Shown piece after piece: positions 19,928 through 29,195 of a DNA stretch of 64,000 nt (its first letter is position 1; each line of letters begins with the position of its first letter). Position numbers and translations under genes: made by a program. The stretch is from Bradyrhizobium sp. GTDB taxonomy: Bacteria; Pseudomonadota; Alphaproteobacteria; Rhizobiales; Xanthobacteraceae. The notes under the pieces are model-generated. The model worked only from the letters and a program-made list of their open reading frames with translations, was not told where the DNA came from and made no database searches. The DNA lies in NCBI RefSeq assembly GCF_022844465.1, contig NZ_JALHLP010000001.1, positions 372,001-436,000 of the forward strand, given 5' to 3'.

Positions 19928-21169
19928 CTATCGCCGCGCCAGCGCCTGCTCGACGAATCGCGCCGCCACCAACGCCTGCGCATCCGCGCCATACCGCGCG
20001 ATCACCTGCACCCCCACCGGCAAGCCGCCGTCCGCGATCAGCGCGGGAACATTGACGCAGGGCACCCCCATCAGCGTCCACAGCCGGTTGTAACGGGCGT
20101 CGCCGGTCGAGGCCAAGCCGTGCGGCGCGGCGCCGGGCGCCGACAAGGTCAGCAGCACGTCAATGTCCTCGAACACACGTGCCAGAGCCTGTCGCGCGCG
20201 ATCGGCGGTTTCCACCGCCGCGTCATAGGCCGCCGGGGTCGTGTCCCGGCTATCGTCAAGCCTGGCCCGCAACAGCGGCGCCATGGCATCGTAGTTCTCG
20301 CGGTACTCCCAGGCGAGCGCCCGGTGCGCCTCGAATTCCTGCACCACCGGCTGGGCGCGCCACGCCTCGGCGATAATCGCGGGCATGGTCAATTCGCGCA
20401 ACGAGGCGCCGGCGCGCTCGGCCGCCTTTGCCGCGATCCGCAATGCCTCCGCGCCTGACGCCTCCGGCGCGCCGGCAAAATCCTGCGTCACGACGCCGAT
20501 GCGCGGGGTCGCAATGGTGGACGGCAGCAGCAATTCGCCCCGCCCGGTCATCGCCGCAAGCCCGCGCGCGACGTCATCGACGCCTGATGCGAACAGGCCC
20601 ACGGTATCGAGCGTCCACGAATAGCATTTCACGCCGACGGTCGGCAGCAGGCGGTACGACGGCTTGATCGCGGCGACGCCGCAGAACGAGGCCGGCCGGA
20701 TCATCGAGCCGCCGGTCTGGGTGCCCAGCGCCAGCGGGACCATGCCGGCTGCAACCGCGGCCGCCGAGCCGGATGACGATCCGCCGGGCGTATGGGCCTG
20801 GTTGCGCGGATTGAGCGTCGCGGTCGGATCGACCGAGGCGAACGCCGTGGTCGTGGTCTTGCCGATGATGGTCGCGCCTGCCTGCTTTAGGAGCATCACC
20901 ACGGCCGCATCGCCGCGCGGCCGGTGTCCCCGGTAGATCGGTGACCCCATCTCGGTCGGGAAATCCGCCGTGTCCATGATGTCCTTGATTCCGACCGCGA
21001 TGCCGCGCAGCGGCCCCGCGCTTTGCGCCCTGGCATGGTCGGCATGGCAAACGAACGCGCCGATGGCCTCATCCTGCGCGCCGATCGCCTCCAGCGACTG
21101 CGCGATGGCGGCGTCTGCGGAAAGCTCGCCGGCATCGATACGGCGCTGGAGTTCGGCGAGCGAGATCAT
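19928..21169 (-). CDS. Amidase-signature family amidase
   Basis: A 413-residue amidase with the Ser-cis-Ser-Lys triad K62 (GIAVGIKD), S131 (GGSSSGS) and S155 (TGGSMIRP). It is not GatA: it is shorter, lacks the gat neighbours, and differs in its C-terminal half. Start ATG 21169 (MISLAELQ) matches family N-termini; the frame runs 57 bp further up. Substrate not predictable. Convergent with plsY, divergent from dprA. Confidence 0.93.
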   Translation of the reverse strand: MISLAELQRRIDAGELSADAAIAQSLEAIGAQDEAIGAFVCHADHARAQSAGPLRGIAVGIKDIMDTADFPTEMGSPIYRGHRPRGDAAVVMLLKQAGATIIGKTTTTAFASVDPTATLNPRNQAHTPGGSSSGSAAAVAAGMVPLALGTQTGGSMIRPASFCGVAAIKPSYRLLPTVGVKCYSWTLDTVGLFASGVDDVARGLAAMTGRGELLLPSTIATPRIGVVTQDFAGAPEASGAEALRIAAKAAERAGASLRELTMPAIIAEAWRAQPVVQEFEAHRALAWEYRENYDAMAPLLRARLDDSRDTTPAAYDAAVETADRARQALARVFEDIDVLLTLSAPGAAPHGLASTGDARYNRLWTLMGVPCVNVPALIADGGLPVGVQVIARYGADAQALVAARFVEQALARR

Positions 21170-21291
21170 GGCGACGTGTTTCCTAGGGTGACGACGCAGG
21201 TTAGGGAGCGCGCCGGTATTGAGCAAGCGGAAGCGCCTTGCGCCATCAAACCGGTTGATCGCAATCTCCGGTTGGGCAAAGCTGCGCCCGC

Positions 21292-22410
21292 ATGCATGAC
21301 CGGGCGCCCAGCACTCTGCGTCTCTCCGACACCGAACGCCTCCACCGGCTGCGGCTGATCCGCAGCGACAATGTCGGCCCGCGCACCTTCAACTCGCTCA
21401 TCGCCCATTTCGGCAATGCGCAAGCGGCGCTGGAACGGCTACCCGATCTGGCGCGACGTGGCGGCGCCACGCGTTCGGGGCGCATCTGCGGCGAGGACGA
21501 AGCACGCGCCGAACTCGCGGCCGCTGGCAAGATCGGCGTGGCGCTGGTAGCGCCGGGCGAAGCCGCCTATCCGCCCCGGCTGGCGACGCTGGACGATGCG
21601 CCGCCTCTGCTCGGCGTGCGGGGCGCGCCTGAGGCGCTGATGGGGCCGATGATTGCGATCGTCGGTTCCCGCAACGCCTCCGGCGCCGGGCTGAAATTCG
21701 CCGGCCAGCTGGCGCGCGACCTCGGCGAGGCCGGCTTCGTCGTCATCTCCGGGCTGGCGCGCGGCATCGATCAGTCCGCGCATCGCGCCACGATCGGCAG
21801 CGGCACGGTCGCCGTGCTGGCCGGTGGCCACGACCGGATCTATCCGGCCGAGCACGAGGATTTGCTGGCCGCCCTGCTCGAACGTGGCGGCGCGATCTCC
21901 GAAATGCCGCTCGGCCACATACCGCGCGCCCGCGACTTTCCCCGCCGCAACCGCCTGATTTCCGGCGCATCGCTCGGCGTCGTGGTGGTGGAGGCCGCGC
22001 ACCGCTCCGGCTCGCTGATCACGGCACGAATGGCCGCCGAGCAGGGCCGCGAGGTTTTCGCCGTGCCGGGCTCGCCGCTCGACCCGCGCGCCGCCGGCGC
22101 CAACGATCTGATCAAACAGGGTGCAACTCTGGTCACCGAAGCCGGCGACGTCATCGATGCCGTCGCGCCGATCATGGAACGCCCGCTGGCGCTGGGAGCC
22201 GGCGAGCCCGATGGCGAGCCACTCGATTTCGAGACCGATGCGGGCGACCGCGATCGCATCATTGGCTTGCTGGGACCAAGCCCGGTCAGCCTCGACGACC
22301 TGATCCGGATGGCCGGAACCTCGCCGGCGAGCGTGCGCGCCGTCCTGCTCGAACTGGAACTTGCCGGACGCCTGGAGCGCCATGGCGGCGGGCTGGTGTC
22401 TCTGATCTAG
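21292..22410 (+). CDS. dprA: DNA-processing protein DprA (Smf)
   Basis: DprA binds incoming single-stranded DNA during natural transformation and loads RecA; in non-competent bacteria its role is less clear. The 372-residue protein has an N-terminal SAM-like region, the Rossmann-like core ([50 protein letters not shown]) and a C-terminal winged-helix (about 300-372). Stands alone ahead of topA, with a weak hairpin following it. Confidence 0.95.
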   Translation: MHDRAPSTLRLSDTERLHRLRLIRSDNVGPRTFNSLIAHFGNAQAALERLPDLARRGGATRSGRICGEDEARAELAAAGKIGVALVAPGEAAYPPRLATLDDAPPLLGVRGAPEALMGPMIAIVGSRNASGAGLKFAGQLARDLGEAGFVVISGLARGIDQSAHRATIGSGTVAVLAGGHDRIYPAEHEDLLAALLERGGAISEMPLGHIPRARDFPRRNRLISGASLGVVVVEAAHRSGSLITARMAAEQGREVFAVPGSPLDPRAAGANDLIKQGATLVTEAGDVIDAVAPIMERPLALGAGEPDGEPLDFETDAGDRDRIIGLLGPSPVSLDDLIRMAGTSPASVRAVLLELELAGRLERHGGGLVSLI

Positions 22411-22418
22411 CGGACCGC

Positions 22419-22445
22419 GGTCCCGGCGGCGGCGATGCCGGGACC
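22419..22445 (+). terminator. Hairpin after dprA
   Basis: Perfect 9-bp stem GGTCCCGGC / GCCGGGACC with a 9-nt loop, 8 bp after the dprA stop. No T-run follows, so termination strength is uncertain. Confidence 0.4.
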
Positions 22446-22692
22446 CTCGTTGGCCACCGCATCGGTAACTGACAATATTGTATTGTAATCAAACATATAC
22501 GCGTCTGTCCTCACGGGCTCCCAGGCTCTACTTGACTGGGGAACCGGATCGCTGCGCGACCGCCCAAAGGGCCCCGTTAACATCTGCCGATTTGACAGGG
22601 GCCTCCCTACCACCCATGTTCGCTGCCAACAGGCTGACCCGCGAGTCTTGCGGAACCCTCCTTCACATTTCCCTGTAAGCTATTGGAATAAC

Positions 22693-25446
22693 ATGAATAT
22701 CGTCATCGTGGAGTCGCCGGCGAAGGCCAAGACGATCAACAAATATCTGGGCGCCTCCTACGAGGTTCTGGCCTCGTTCGGCCATGTCCGTGACCTCCCC
22801 GCCAAGAACGGATCGGTCGATCCCGAGGCCAATTTCCAGATGATCTGGGAGATCGACCCCAAGGCCGCCGGCCGGCTTAACGACATCGCCAAGGCCCTCA
22901 AGGGCGCCGACCGCCTGATCCTGGCAACCGACCCCGATCGCGAGGGCGAGGCGATCTCATGGCACGTGCTGGAGGTCATGAAGGAGAAGCGCGCGCTGAA
23001 GGACCAGAAGATCGAGCGCGTGGTGTTCAACGCCATCACCAAGCAGGCGGTGACCGATGCGATGAAGTCGCCGCGCCAGATCGACGGCGCGCTGGTCGAC
23101 GCCTACATGGCGCGCCGGGCGCTGGATTATCTGGTCGGCTTCACCCTGTCGCCGGTGCTGTGGCGCAAGCTGCCGGGCGCGCGCTCGGCAGGACGCGTTC
23201 AATCGGTCGCACTGCGGCTGGTCTGCGACCGCGAGCTCGAGATCGAAAAATTCGTGCCGCGCGAATACTGGTCGCTGGTCGCGACCCTGACGACGCCGCG
23301 CGGCGACGCGTTCGAGGCGCGCCTGGTCGGCGCCGACGGCAGGAAGATCCAGCGTCTAGATATCGGCACCGGCGCGGAAGCCGAAGACCTCAAGAAGGCG
23401 ATCGAGGCCGCGAGCTTCTCGGTTTCGACCGTGGAGGCAAAACCCGCGCGCCGCAATCCGCAGGCGCCCTTCACCACCTCGACGCTGCAGCAGGAAGCCA
23501 GCCGCAAGCTCGGCTTTGCCCCGGCGCATACGATGCGGATCGCGCAGCGGCTCTATGAAGGCATCGACATCGGCGGCGAGACCACCGGCCTCATCACCTA
23601 CATGCGAACCGACGGCGTGCAGATCGACGGCTCCGCGATCACCCAGGCCCGCAAAGTGATCGGCGAGGATTACGGCAACGCCTATGTGCCGGACGCGCCG
23701 CGCCAGTACCAGACCAAGGCCAAGAACGCGCAGGAAGCGCATGAAGCGATCCGACCGACCGATCTGTCGCGACGGCCGGTCGAGATGCGCCGCCGCCTCG
23801 ATACCGACCAGGCCAAGCTCTATGAATTGATCTGGATCCGCACCATCGCCAGCCAGATGGAATCGGCCGAACTGGAACGAACCACCGTGGATATCGCGGC
23901 GAAGGCGGGCTCCCGCCTGCTCGAACTGCGCGCCAGCGGCCAGGTCGTGAAATTCGACGGCTTCCTTGCGCTCTACCAGGAAGGCAAGGACGACGAAGCT
24001 GACGACGAGGATTCGCGCCGCCTGCCGGCCATGAGCGCGGGCGAGGCGCTGAAGAAGCAGGAACTCGCCGTCACCCAGCATTTCACCGAGCCGCCGCCGC
24101 GCTTCTCCGAAGCGTCGCTGGTCAAGCGGATGGAAGAACTCGGCATCGGCCGTCCCTCGACCTATGCCTCGATCCTGCAGGTGCTGAAGGACCGCGGCTA
24201 TGTCAAGCTGGAGAAGAAGCGGCTGTACGGCGAGGACAAGGGCCGCGTCGTGGTCGCGTTCCTGGAGAATTTCTTCGCGCGTTATGTGGAGTATGACTTC
24301 ACCGCGGCCCTCGAAGAGCAGCTCGACCGCATCTCCAACAACGAAATTTCCTGGCAACAGGTGCTGAAGGAATTCTGGGTCGGCTTTTCCGGCGCGGTCA
24401 ATGACATCAAGGACGTTCGCGTCTCAGAAGTGCTGGACACCCTCGACGACATGCTGGGGCCGCACATCTACCCCGCCCGCGCCGACGGCGGCGACGTCAG
24501 GCAGTGCCCGACCTGCGGCACCGGCAAGCTGAATTTGAAGGCCGGAAAGTTCGGGGCCTTTGTCGGCTGCTCGAACTATCCGGAGTGCCGCCATACCCGT
24601 CCGCTGGCCGCCGATGGCGAGGCCAGCGCCGACCGCGTCCTCGGCCCGGACCCGGAAACCGGTCGCGATGTGACGGTGAAGGCCGGACGCTTCGGACCCT
24701 ACATCCAGCTCGGCGAGCAGAAGGATTATGCCGAGGGCGAAAAGCCCCGGCGCGCCGGCCTCCCGAAAAACATGTCGCCCGGCGACATTGAACTCGACCT
24801 GGCGTTGAAACTGTTGTCGCTGCCGCGCGAGATCGGCAAGCATCCGGAAACCGGCGAGCCGATCACCGCCGGCATCGGCCGCTTCGGCCCGTTCGTGCGC
24901 CACGAAAAGACCTATGCGAGCCTGGAAGCCGGCGACGAGGTGTTCGACATCGGCCTCAATCGCGCGGTGACCTTGATCGCGGAGAAGATTGCAAAGGGTC
25001 CGAGCGGCCGCCGCTTCGGCGCCGATCCCGGCAAGCCGCTGGGCGAGCATCCGAGCCTTGGCGGCGTCGCGGTGAAGAACGGCCGCTACGGCGCTTATGT
25101 CACCGCCGGCGGCGTCAACGCCACGATCCCGAGCGACAAGACGCCGGAGACGATCACGCTCGCCGAGGCCATCGCCTTGATCGACGAGCGCGCCGCCAAG
25201 GGCGGCGGCAAGGTCAAGCGCGGGGCCAGGAAGGCCGCGCCGAAGAAGGCCCCCGCCAAAGCCGCCGCGGCCGACGCACCAAAGCCTATCAAGAAGGCGG
25301 CCGCGAAGAAGGTTGCGGCGAAGCCGAAACCGGAAGCCGTCAGCAAGGCGCGCGCCCCGGTCGCCTCGGCCGCCAAGACATCGGCGGCAAAGCCAACAGC
25401 ATCCAAAACGCCTGCGAAGAAAAGCGCGGGCAAGGCGCGGGGTTAA
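22693..25446 (+). CDS. topA: DNA topoisomerase I
   Basis: Relaxes negative supercoils by single-strand passage. The 917-residue enzyme has the N-terminal Toprim domain (IVESPAKAKTINKYLG, DPDREGEA), the catalytic Tyr in GLITYMRTDG near residue 310, a C4 zinc ribbon (CPTCGTG...CSNYPEC) and several repeated topoisomerase C-terminal zinc-ribbon-like domains without cysteines (GRFGPYI/GRFGPFV/GRYGAYV). The last 80 or so residues are a low-complexity Lys/Ala tail that should bind DNA non-specifically. ATG 22693 starts with the canonical MNIVIVESPAK. The RNase R gene begins immediately after the stop. Confidence 0.97.
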   Translation: MNIVIVESPAKAKTINKYLGASYEVLASFGHVRDLPAKNGSVDPEANFQMIWEIDPKAAGRLNDIAKALKGADRLILATDPDREGEAISWHVLEVMKEKRALKDQKIERVVFNAITKQAVTDAMKSPRQIDGALVDAYMARRALDYLVGFTLSPVLWRKLPGARSAGRVQSVALRLVCDRELEIEKFVPREYWSLVATLTTPRGDAFEARLVGADGRKIQRLDIGTGAEAEDLKKAIEAASFSVSTVEAKPARRNPQAPFTTSTLQQEASRKLGFAPAHTMRIAQRLYEGIDIGGETTGLITYMRTDGVQIDGSAITQARKVIGEDYGNAYVPDAPRQYQTKAKNAQEAHEAIRPTDLSRRPVEMRRRLDTDQAKLYELIWIRTIASQMESAELERTTVDIAAKAGSRLLELRASGQVVKFDGFLALYQEGKDDEADDEDSRRLPAMSAGEALKKQELAVTQHFTEPPPRFSEASLVKRMEELGIGRPSTYASILQVLKDRGYVKLEKKRLYGEDKGRVVVAFLENFFARYVEYDFTAALEEQLDRISNNEISWQQVLKEFWVGFSGAVNDIKDVRVSEVLDTLDDMLGPHIYPARADGGDVRQCPTCGTGKLNLKAGKFGAFVGCSNYPECRHTRPLAADGEASADRVLGPDPETGRDVTVKAGRFGPYIQLGEQKDYAEGEKPRRAGLPKNMSPGDIELDLALKLLSLPREIGKHPETGEPITAGIGRFGPFVRHEKTYASLEAGDEVFDIGLNRAVTLIAEKIAKGPSGRRFGADPGKPLGEHPSLGGVAVKNGRYGAYVTAGGVNATIPSDKTPETITLAEAIALIDERAAKGGGKVKRGARKAAPKKAPAKAAAADAPKPIKKAAAKKVAAKPKPEAVSKARAPVASAAKTSAAKPTASKTPAKKSAGKARG

Positions 25447-27780
25447 GTGAAGAGAAAACCCGATCATGGCTTTCCGGCCCGGGACGCCATCGTCGCCTTC
25501 ATCCGCGCCAATCCGGGCACGGTCGGGACGCGGGAAATCGCCCGCGAGTTCGGCCTGAAGAACGCGGATCGCGTTGAGCTGAAGCGTATCCTGCGCGAGC
25601 TCGCCGACGAAGGCGCGGTCGCCAAACGCGGGCGGAAGATCCAGGAGCCCGCCACCCTGCCGGCCACCGTGGTCGCCGACATCACCGGCCGCGACACCGA
25701 TGGCGAATTGCTGGCGACGCCCACCGAGTGGGACACCGAGCAGGACGGGCCCGCGCCGAGAATCCGCATTCACGTTCCGCGCCGTCCGCAGCCCGGAACC
25801 GCCGCCGGCGTCGGCGACCGCGCGCTGATGCGGGTCGAAAAGCTGGATGAGGGCGGCGGCGCGCTCTATCGCGGGCGCGTCATCAAGGTAATCGACCACG
25901 CCCGCACCCGCCTGCTCGGCATCTTCCGCAAAACCCCCAACGGCGGCGGCCGGCTGGTTCCCGTCGACAAGAAGCAGGCCGGACGCGAACTGAACATTGC
26001 GCCTGCCGACACCGGCGGCGCCGAGGATGGCGACCTCGTCAGCGTCGATCTCATCCGCGCGCGCGGCTATGGCCCCGCCGCCGGCAAGGTGAAAGAGCGG
26101 CTGGGATCGCTTTCGAGCGAAAAGGCGATCAGCCTGATCGCGATCCATTCCCACGAGATTCCGCAGGCCTTCGCACCAGGCGCGGTGCGCGAAGCCGAGG
26201 AAGCGCAGCCAGCGACGCTGAAGGGCCGCGAGGACTGGCGCGAATTGCCGCTCGTCACCATCGATCCACCCGACGCCAAGGATCATGACGACGCGGTGCA
26301 TGCCGCGCCCGATTCCGATTCCGGCAACAAGGGTGGCTACGTCGTCCATGTCGCCATCGCCGACGTCGCCTTCTATGTACGGCCGGGATCGGCGCTCGAT
26401 CGCGACGCCCTGACGCGCGGCAATTCGGTCTACTTCCCTGACCGCGTGGTGCCGATGCTGCCCGAGCGCATCTCCAACGATCTCTGCTCGCTGGTGCCGG
26501 GCCAGCCGCGCGGCGCGCTGGCGGTGCGGCTGGTGATCGGCCCCGATGGCCGCAAGCGCGCCCACAGCTTCCACCGCGTGCTGATGCGATCGGCCGCGAA
26601 ACTGAGCTACGCGCAGGCCCAGGCCGCGATCGACGGGCGGCCCGACGATTTGACCGGCCCGCTGCTGGAACCGATCCTGAAGCCGCTCTACGCGGCCTAT
26701 GCGCTGGTCAAGCTCGCGCGCGACGAGCGCGATCCGCTCGACCTCGACCTGCCCGAGCGCAAGATCCTGCTCAAGGCGGACGGTTCGGTTGATCGCGTCA
26801 TCGTGCCGGAGCGGCTCGATGCGCACCGGCTGATCGAGGAATTCATGATCCTCGCCAACGTCGCCGCGGCCGAAATGCTGGAAAAGAAGGCCCTGCCGCT
26901 GATCTATCGGGTGCATGACGAGCCGACCCAGGAGAAGATTCATAACCTCCAGGAGTTCCTGAAGACCCTCGATCTGCCGTTCGCCAAGGGCGGCGCGTTG
27001 CGCCCTTCCCTGTTCAACCGCGTGCTGGGCCAGGTTCGCGGCGAGGATTACGAACCGCTGGTCAACGAGGTGGTGTTGCGCTCGCAGGCGCAGGCGGAAT
27101 ACTCGTCGGAGAATTACGGCCATTTCGGCCTCAACCTGCGCCGCTACGCGCATTTTACCTCGCCGATCCGGCGCTACGCCGACCTGATCGTGCATCGCGC
27201 GCTGATCCGCGCGCTCGGTCTCGGCGAAGGCGCGCTGCCGGAAACCGAGACGCTGGAAAGCCTGGCCGAGGTCGCGGCGCAGATCTCCGTCACCGAGCGC
27301 CGCGCCATGAAGGCGGAACGCGAGACCGCGGACCGCCTGATCGCGCATTTTCTGGCCGACCGCATCGGCGCGACGTTTCAGGGCCGCATTTCCGGCGTCA
27401 CCCGCGCCGGGTTGTTCGTCAAGCTTTCGGATACCGGCGCCGACGGGCTGATCCCGATCCGCACCCTTGGCGCCGAGTATTACAATTACGACGAGGCACG
27501 CCATGCGCTCGTCGGTTCACGCAGCGGTGCCATGCACCGGCTGGGTGACGTTGTCGACGTGCGTCTGGTAGAAGCAGCCCCGGTGGCGGGGGCGCTGCGG
27601 TTCGAATTGCTGTCGGAAGGCAAGGTCATCCAGCGCGGCAGAAAACGCGACGGCGCCGGGGTTTCGGCGACGTCGTCGAAATCGCATCCGGGCCGCAGCC
27701 CGCGCGACAAGGCCCGCAAGTCCCACAAGGGCAAGTCCGGCAAAGCCAGGTCGGGCAAACCGAAGAGAGGCAAGTCATGA
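25447..27780 (+). CDS. rnr: Ribonuclease R
   Basis: Processive 3'-5' exoribonuclease acting on structured RNA. The 777-residue protein has an N-terminal winged helix (about 1-70), cold-shock domains, the RNB catalytic domain (DPPDAKDHDDAVH with the catalytic aspartates, LIEEFMILANVAAAE, HFTSPIRRYADLIVHR), an S1 domain (about 635-725) and a basic Lys/Ser/Gly tail. Start is GTG at 25447, directly abutting the topA stop. Its stop overlaps the next gene as ATGA. The topA-rnr-DUF983 order indicates one operon. Confidence 0.96.
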   Translation: MKRKPDHGFPARDAIVAFIRANPGTVGTREIAREFGLKNADRVELKRILRELADEGAVAKRGRKIQEPATLPATVVADITGRDTDGELLATPTEWDTEQDGPAPRIRIHVPRRPQPGTAAGVGDRALMRVEKLDEGGGALYRGRVIKVIDHARTRLLGIFRKTPNGGGRLVPVDKKQAGRELNIAPADTGGAEDGDLVSVDLIRARGYGPAAGKVKERLGSLSSEKAISLIAIHSHEIPQAFAPGAVREAEEAQPATLKGREDWRELPLVTIDPPDAKDHDDAVHAAPDSDSGNKGGYVVHVAIADVAFYVRPGSALDRDALTRGNSVYFPDRVVPMLPERISNDLCSLVPGQPRGALAVRLVIGPDGRKRAHSFHRVLMRSAAKLSYAQAQAAIDGRPDDLTGPLLEPILKPLYAAYALVKLARDERDPLDLDLPERKILLKADGSVDRVIVPERLDAHRLIEEFMILANVAAAEMLEKKALPLIYRVHDEPTQEKIHNLQEFLKTLDLPFAKGGALRPSLFNRVLGQVRGEDYEPLVNEVVLRSQAQAEYSSENYGHFGLNLRRYAHFTSPIRRYADLIVHRALIRALGLGEGALPETETLESLAEVAAQISVTERRAMKAERETADRLIAHFLADRIGATFQGRISGVTRAGLFVKLSDTGADGLIPIRTLGAEYYNYDEARHALVGSRSGAMHRLGDVVDVRLVEAAPVAGALRFELLSEGKVIQRGRKRDGAGVSATSSKSHPGRSPRDKARKSHKGKSGKARSGKPKRGKS

Positions 27781-28217
27781 GAACCGTGAGCGTCGCAACC
27801 ACTGTCTGGACCCGGGATAGCGTGCGGGGCGAAAAGCGCGATCTCTGGACCGCGATGAAGCGCGGCTTTCGCTGTCGCTGCCCGCGCTGCGGCGAAGGCA
27901 GGATGTTTCGCGCCTTCCTGAAGACCGCCGACGATTGCCCGTCCTGCGGACTCGATTTGACGCCGCATCGTGCGGATGATCTGCCGGCCTATCTCGTGAT
28001 CGTCGTCGTCGGCCACATGGTGGTGCCCGCGGCGCTGTGGATCGAAACCAATTACTCACCGGAAGTGTGGCTGCAACTGGCGATCTACCTGCCGCTGACA
28101 TTCGCCCTTTCAATGCTGCTGTTGCAGCCGGTCAAGGGCGCGGTCGTGGGGCTGCAATGGGCCTTGCGGATGCACGGCTTTGACGACAATCCCGCTGGTG
28201 GCATTCCTCCGGTGTAG
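27777..28217 (+). CDS. DUF983 family zinc-ribbon membrane protein
   Basis: A 146-residue protein with an N-terminal zinc ribbon (CRCPRCGEGRMF and CPSCGLDL) and two hydrophobic helices (LVIVVVGHMVVPAALW and LPLTFALSMLLLQPV). This architecture is the DUF983 family, of unknown function, typical of alphaproteobacteria. ATGA overlap with rnr indicates translational coupling. Confidence 0.92.
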   Translation: MRTVSVATTVWTRDSVRGEKRDLWTAMKRGFRCRCPRCGEGRMFRAFLKTADDCPSCGLDLTPHRADDLPAYLVIVVVGHMVVPAALWIETNYSPEVWLQLAIYLPLTFALSMLLLQPVKGAVVGLQWALRMHGFDDNPAGGIPPV

Positions 28218-28256
28218 CTAAACCGCGAGTATGACAAGCGCCAGAATGGGGATGAA

Positions 28257-28994
28257 ATGACCGACGCCGCGCCCGCCGAAAAAGAAGAAAAAGAAGCCGA
28301 TCACCATCCCTATTTCCGGCCCCGCGACGCCGCGACCCTGATCCTGATCGATCGCTCCGGCGCAAAGCCGAAGGTCCTGGTCGGCAAGCGCCACGACAAT
28401 GTGGTGTTCATGCCGGGCAAATATGTCTTTCCCGGCGGTCGTGTCGACAAATCCGACAACCGCGTTCCCGTTGCCGCCCCGATTCCCGGCGAACTCGAGG
28501 CCAATCTCCTCAAGGGCAGTCCGAAGATCGCGCCTTCGCGCGCGCGCGCGCTCGCGGTCGCCGCGATCCGCGAAGCCTGCGAGGAAACCGGGCTCTGCCT
28601 CGGCCGCAAGGTCGAGAAGCCCGTCAAGCTCGACGGCGCCTGGAAGCCGTTCGCGGAAGCGGGCCTGCTGCCCGATCCGTCCAGCCTTTTCCTGATCGCG
28701 CGCGCGATCACCCCGCCGGGCCGCGTCCGCCGCTTCGATACCCGTTTCTTCACTGCCGACGCATCTAGCATCGCCCACCGCGTCGAAGGCGTGATCCACG
28801 CCGACGCCGAACTGGTCGAGCTGGTCTGGGTCGAGATCGGCTCCAGGCCGCTCGCCGACGCCCATGCCATGACCAAGAATGTGCTTGCCGAGCTCGACCG
28901 CCGCCTCGCCACCGGCCCGCTTCGTCACGACGGCGCCGTTCCGTTCTTCCACTTCTACGGCGGCAAGATGCAGCGGGACGTGCTGGGGGCTTGA
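28257..28994 (+). CDS. Nudix hydrolase (NUDT19-like)
   Basis: A 245-residue Nudix-fold hydrolase. The Nudix box is split: FPGGRVDKSD, then a 35-40 residue insertion, then AAIREACEETGL with the metal-binding REAxEE core. That long insertion is characteristic of NUDT19/NUDT7-like members, some of which act on CoA or its esters; substrate here is not provable. GGGGATGA precedes the ATG. It follows the topA-rnr-DUF983 genes by 39 bp and may be in the same transcript. Confidence 0.9.
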   Translation: MTDAAPAEKEEKEADHHPYFRPRDAATLILIDRSGAKPKVLVGKRHDNVVFMPGKYVFPGGRVDKSDNRVPVAAPIPGELEANLLKGSPKIAPSRARALAVAAIREACEETGLCLGRKVEKPVKLDGAWKPFAEAGLLPDPSSLFLIARAITPPGRVRRFDTRFFTADASSIAHRVEGVIHADAELVELVWVEIGSRPLADAHAMTKNVLAELDRRLATGPLRHDGAVPFFHFYGGKMQRDVLGA

Positions 28995-29006
28995 GGGGCC
29001 CTGATC

Positions 29007-29082
29007 GTCATTCCGGGATGCGCGCAGCGCAGACCCGGAATCTCGAGATTCCGGGTTCACGCTTCGCGCGCCCCGGAATGAC
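29007..29082. repeat. Dispersed palindromic repeat, family A, copy 1
   Basis: GTCATTCCGGG at one end and CCGGAATGAC at the other, around a perfect central palindrome whose half is ACCCGGAATCTC. The same arrangement occurs at 38196-38273 and 45318-45398. It lies between the Nudix gene and the LLM monooxygenase gene. Confidence 0.85.
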
Positions 29083-29195
29083 AATCGTGTTGAGAGTCCG
29101 CTTCAAAACACAATAATCTTCTGCGCGTCTCCAATGGCGCACGCCCCGCCCCTCCTATCTCTTCCCCAACAACAACCAGCACGGAAAACGGGGCA

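Noticed and set aside
22411-22692. Possible small gene or riboswitch between dprA and topA
   Set aside because: Only short shadow frames and no conserved aptamer-like structure could be recognised; a weak hairpin is reported instead.
24424-27504. A 1026-codon open frame on the minus strand antisense to topA and rnr
   Set aside because: It mirrors the third-codon-position bias of the real genes; composition is rich in Arg, His, Gly and Gln without any recognisable domain, while topA and rnr are unmistakable.
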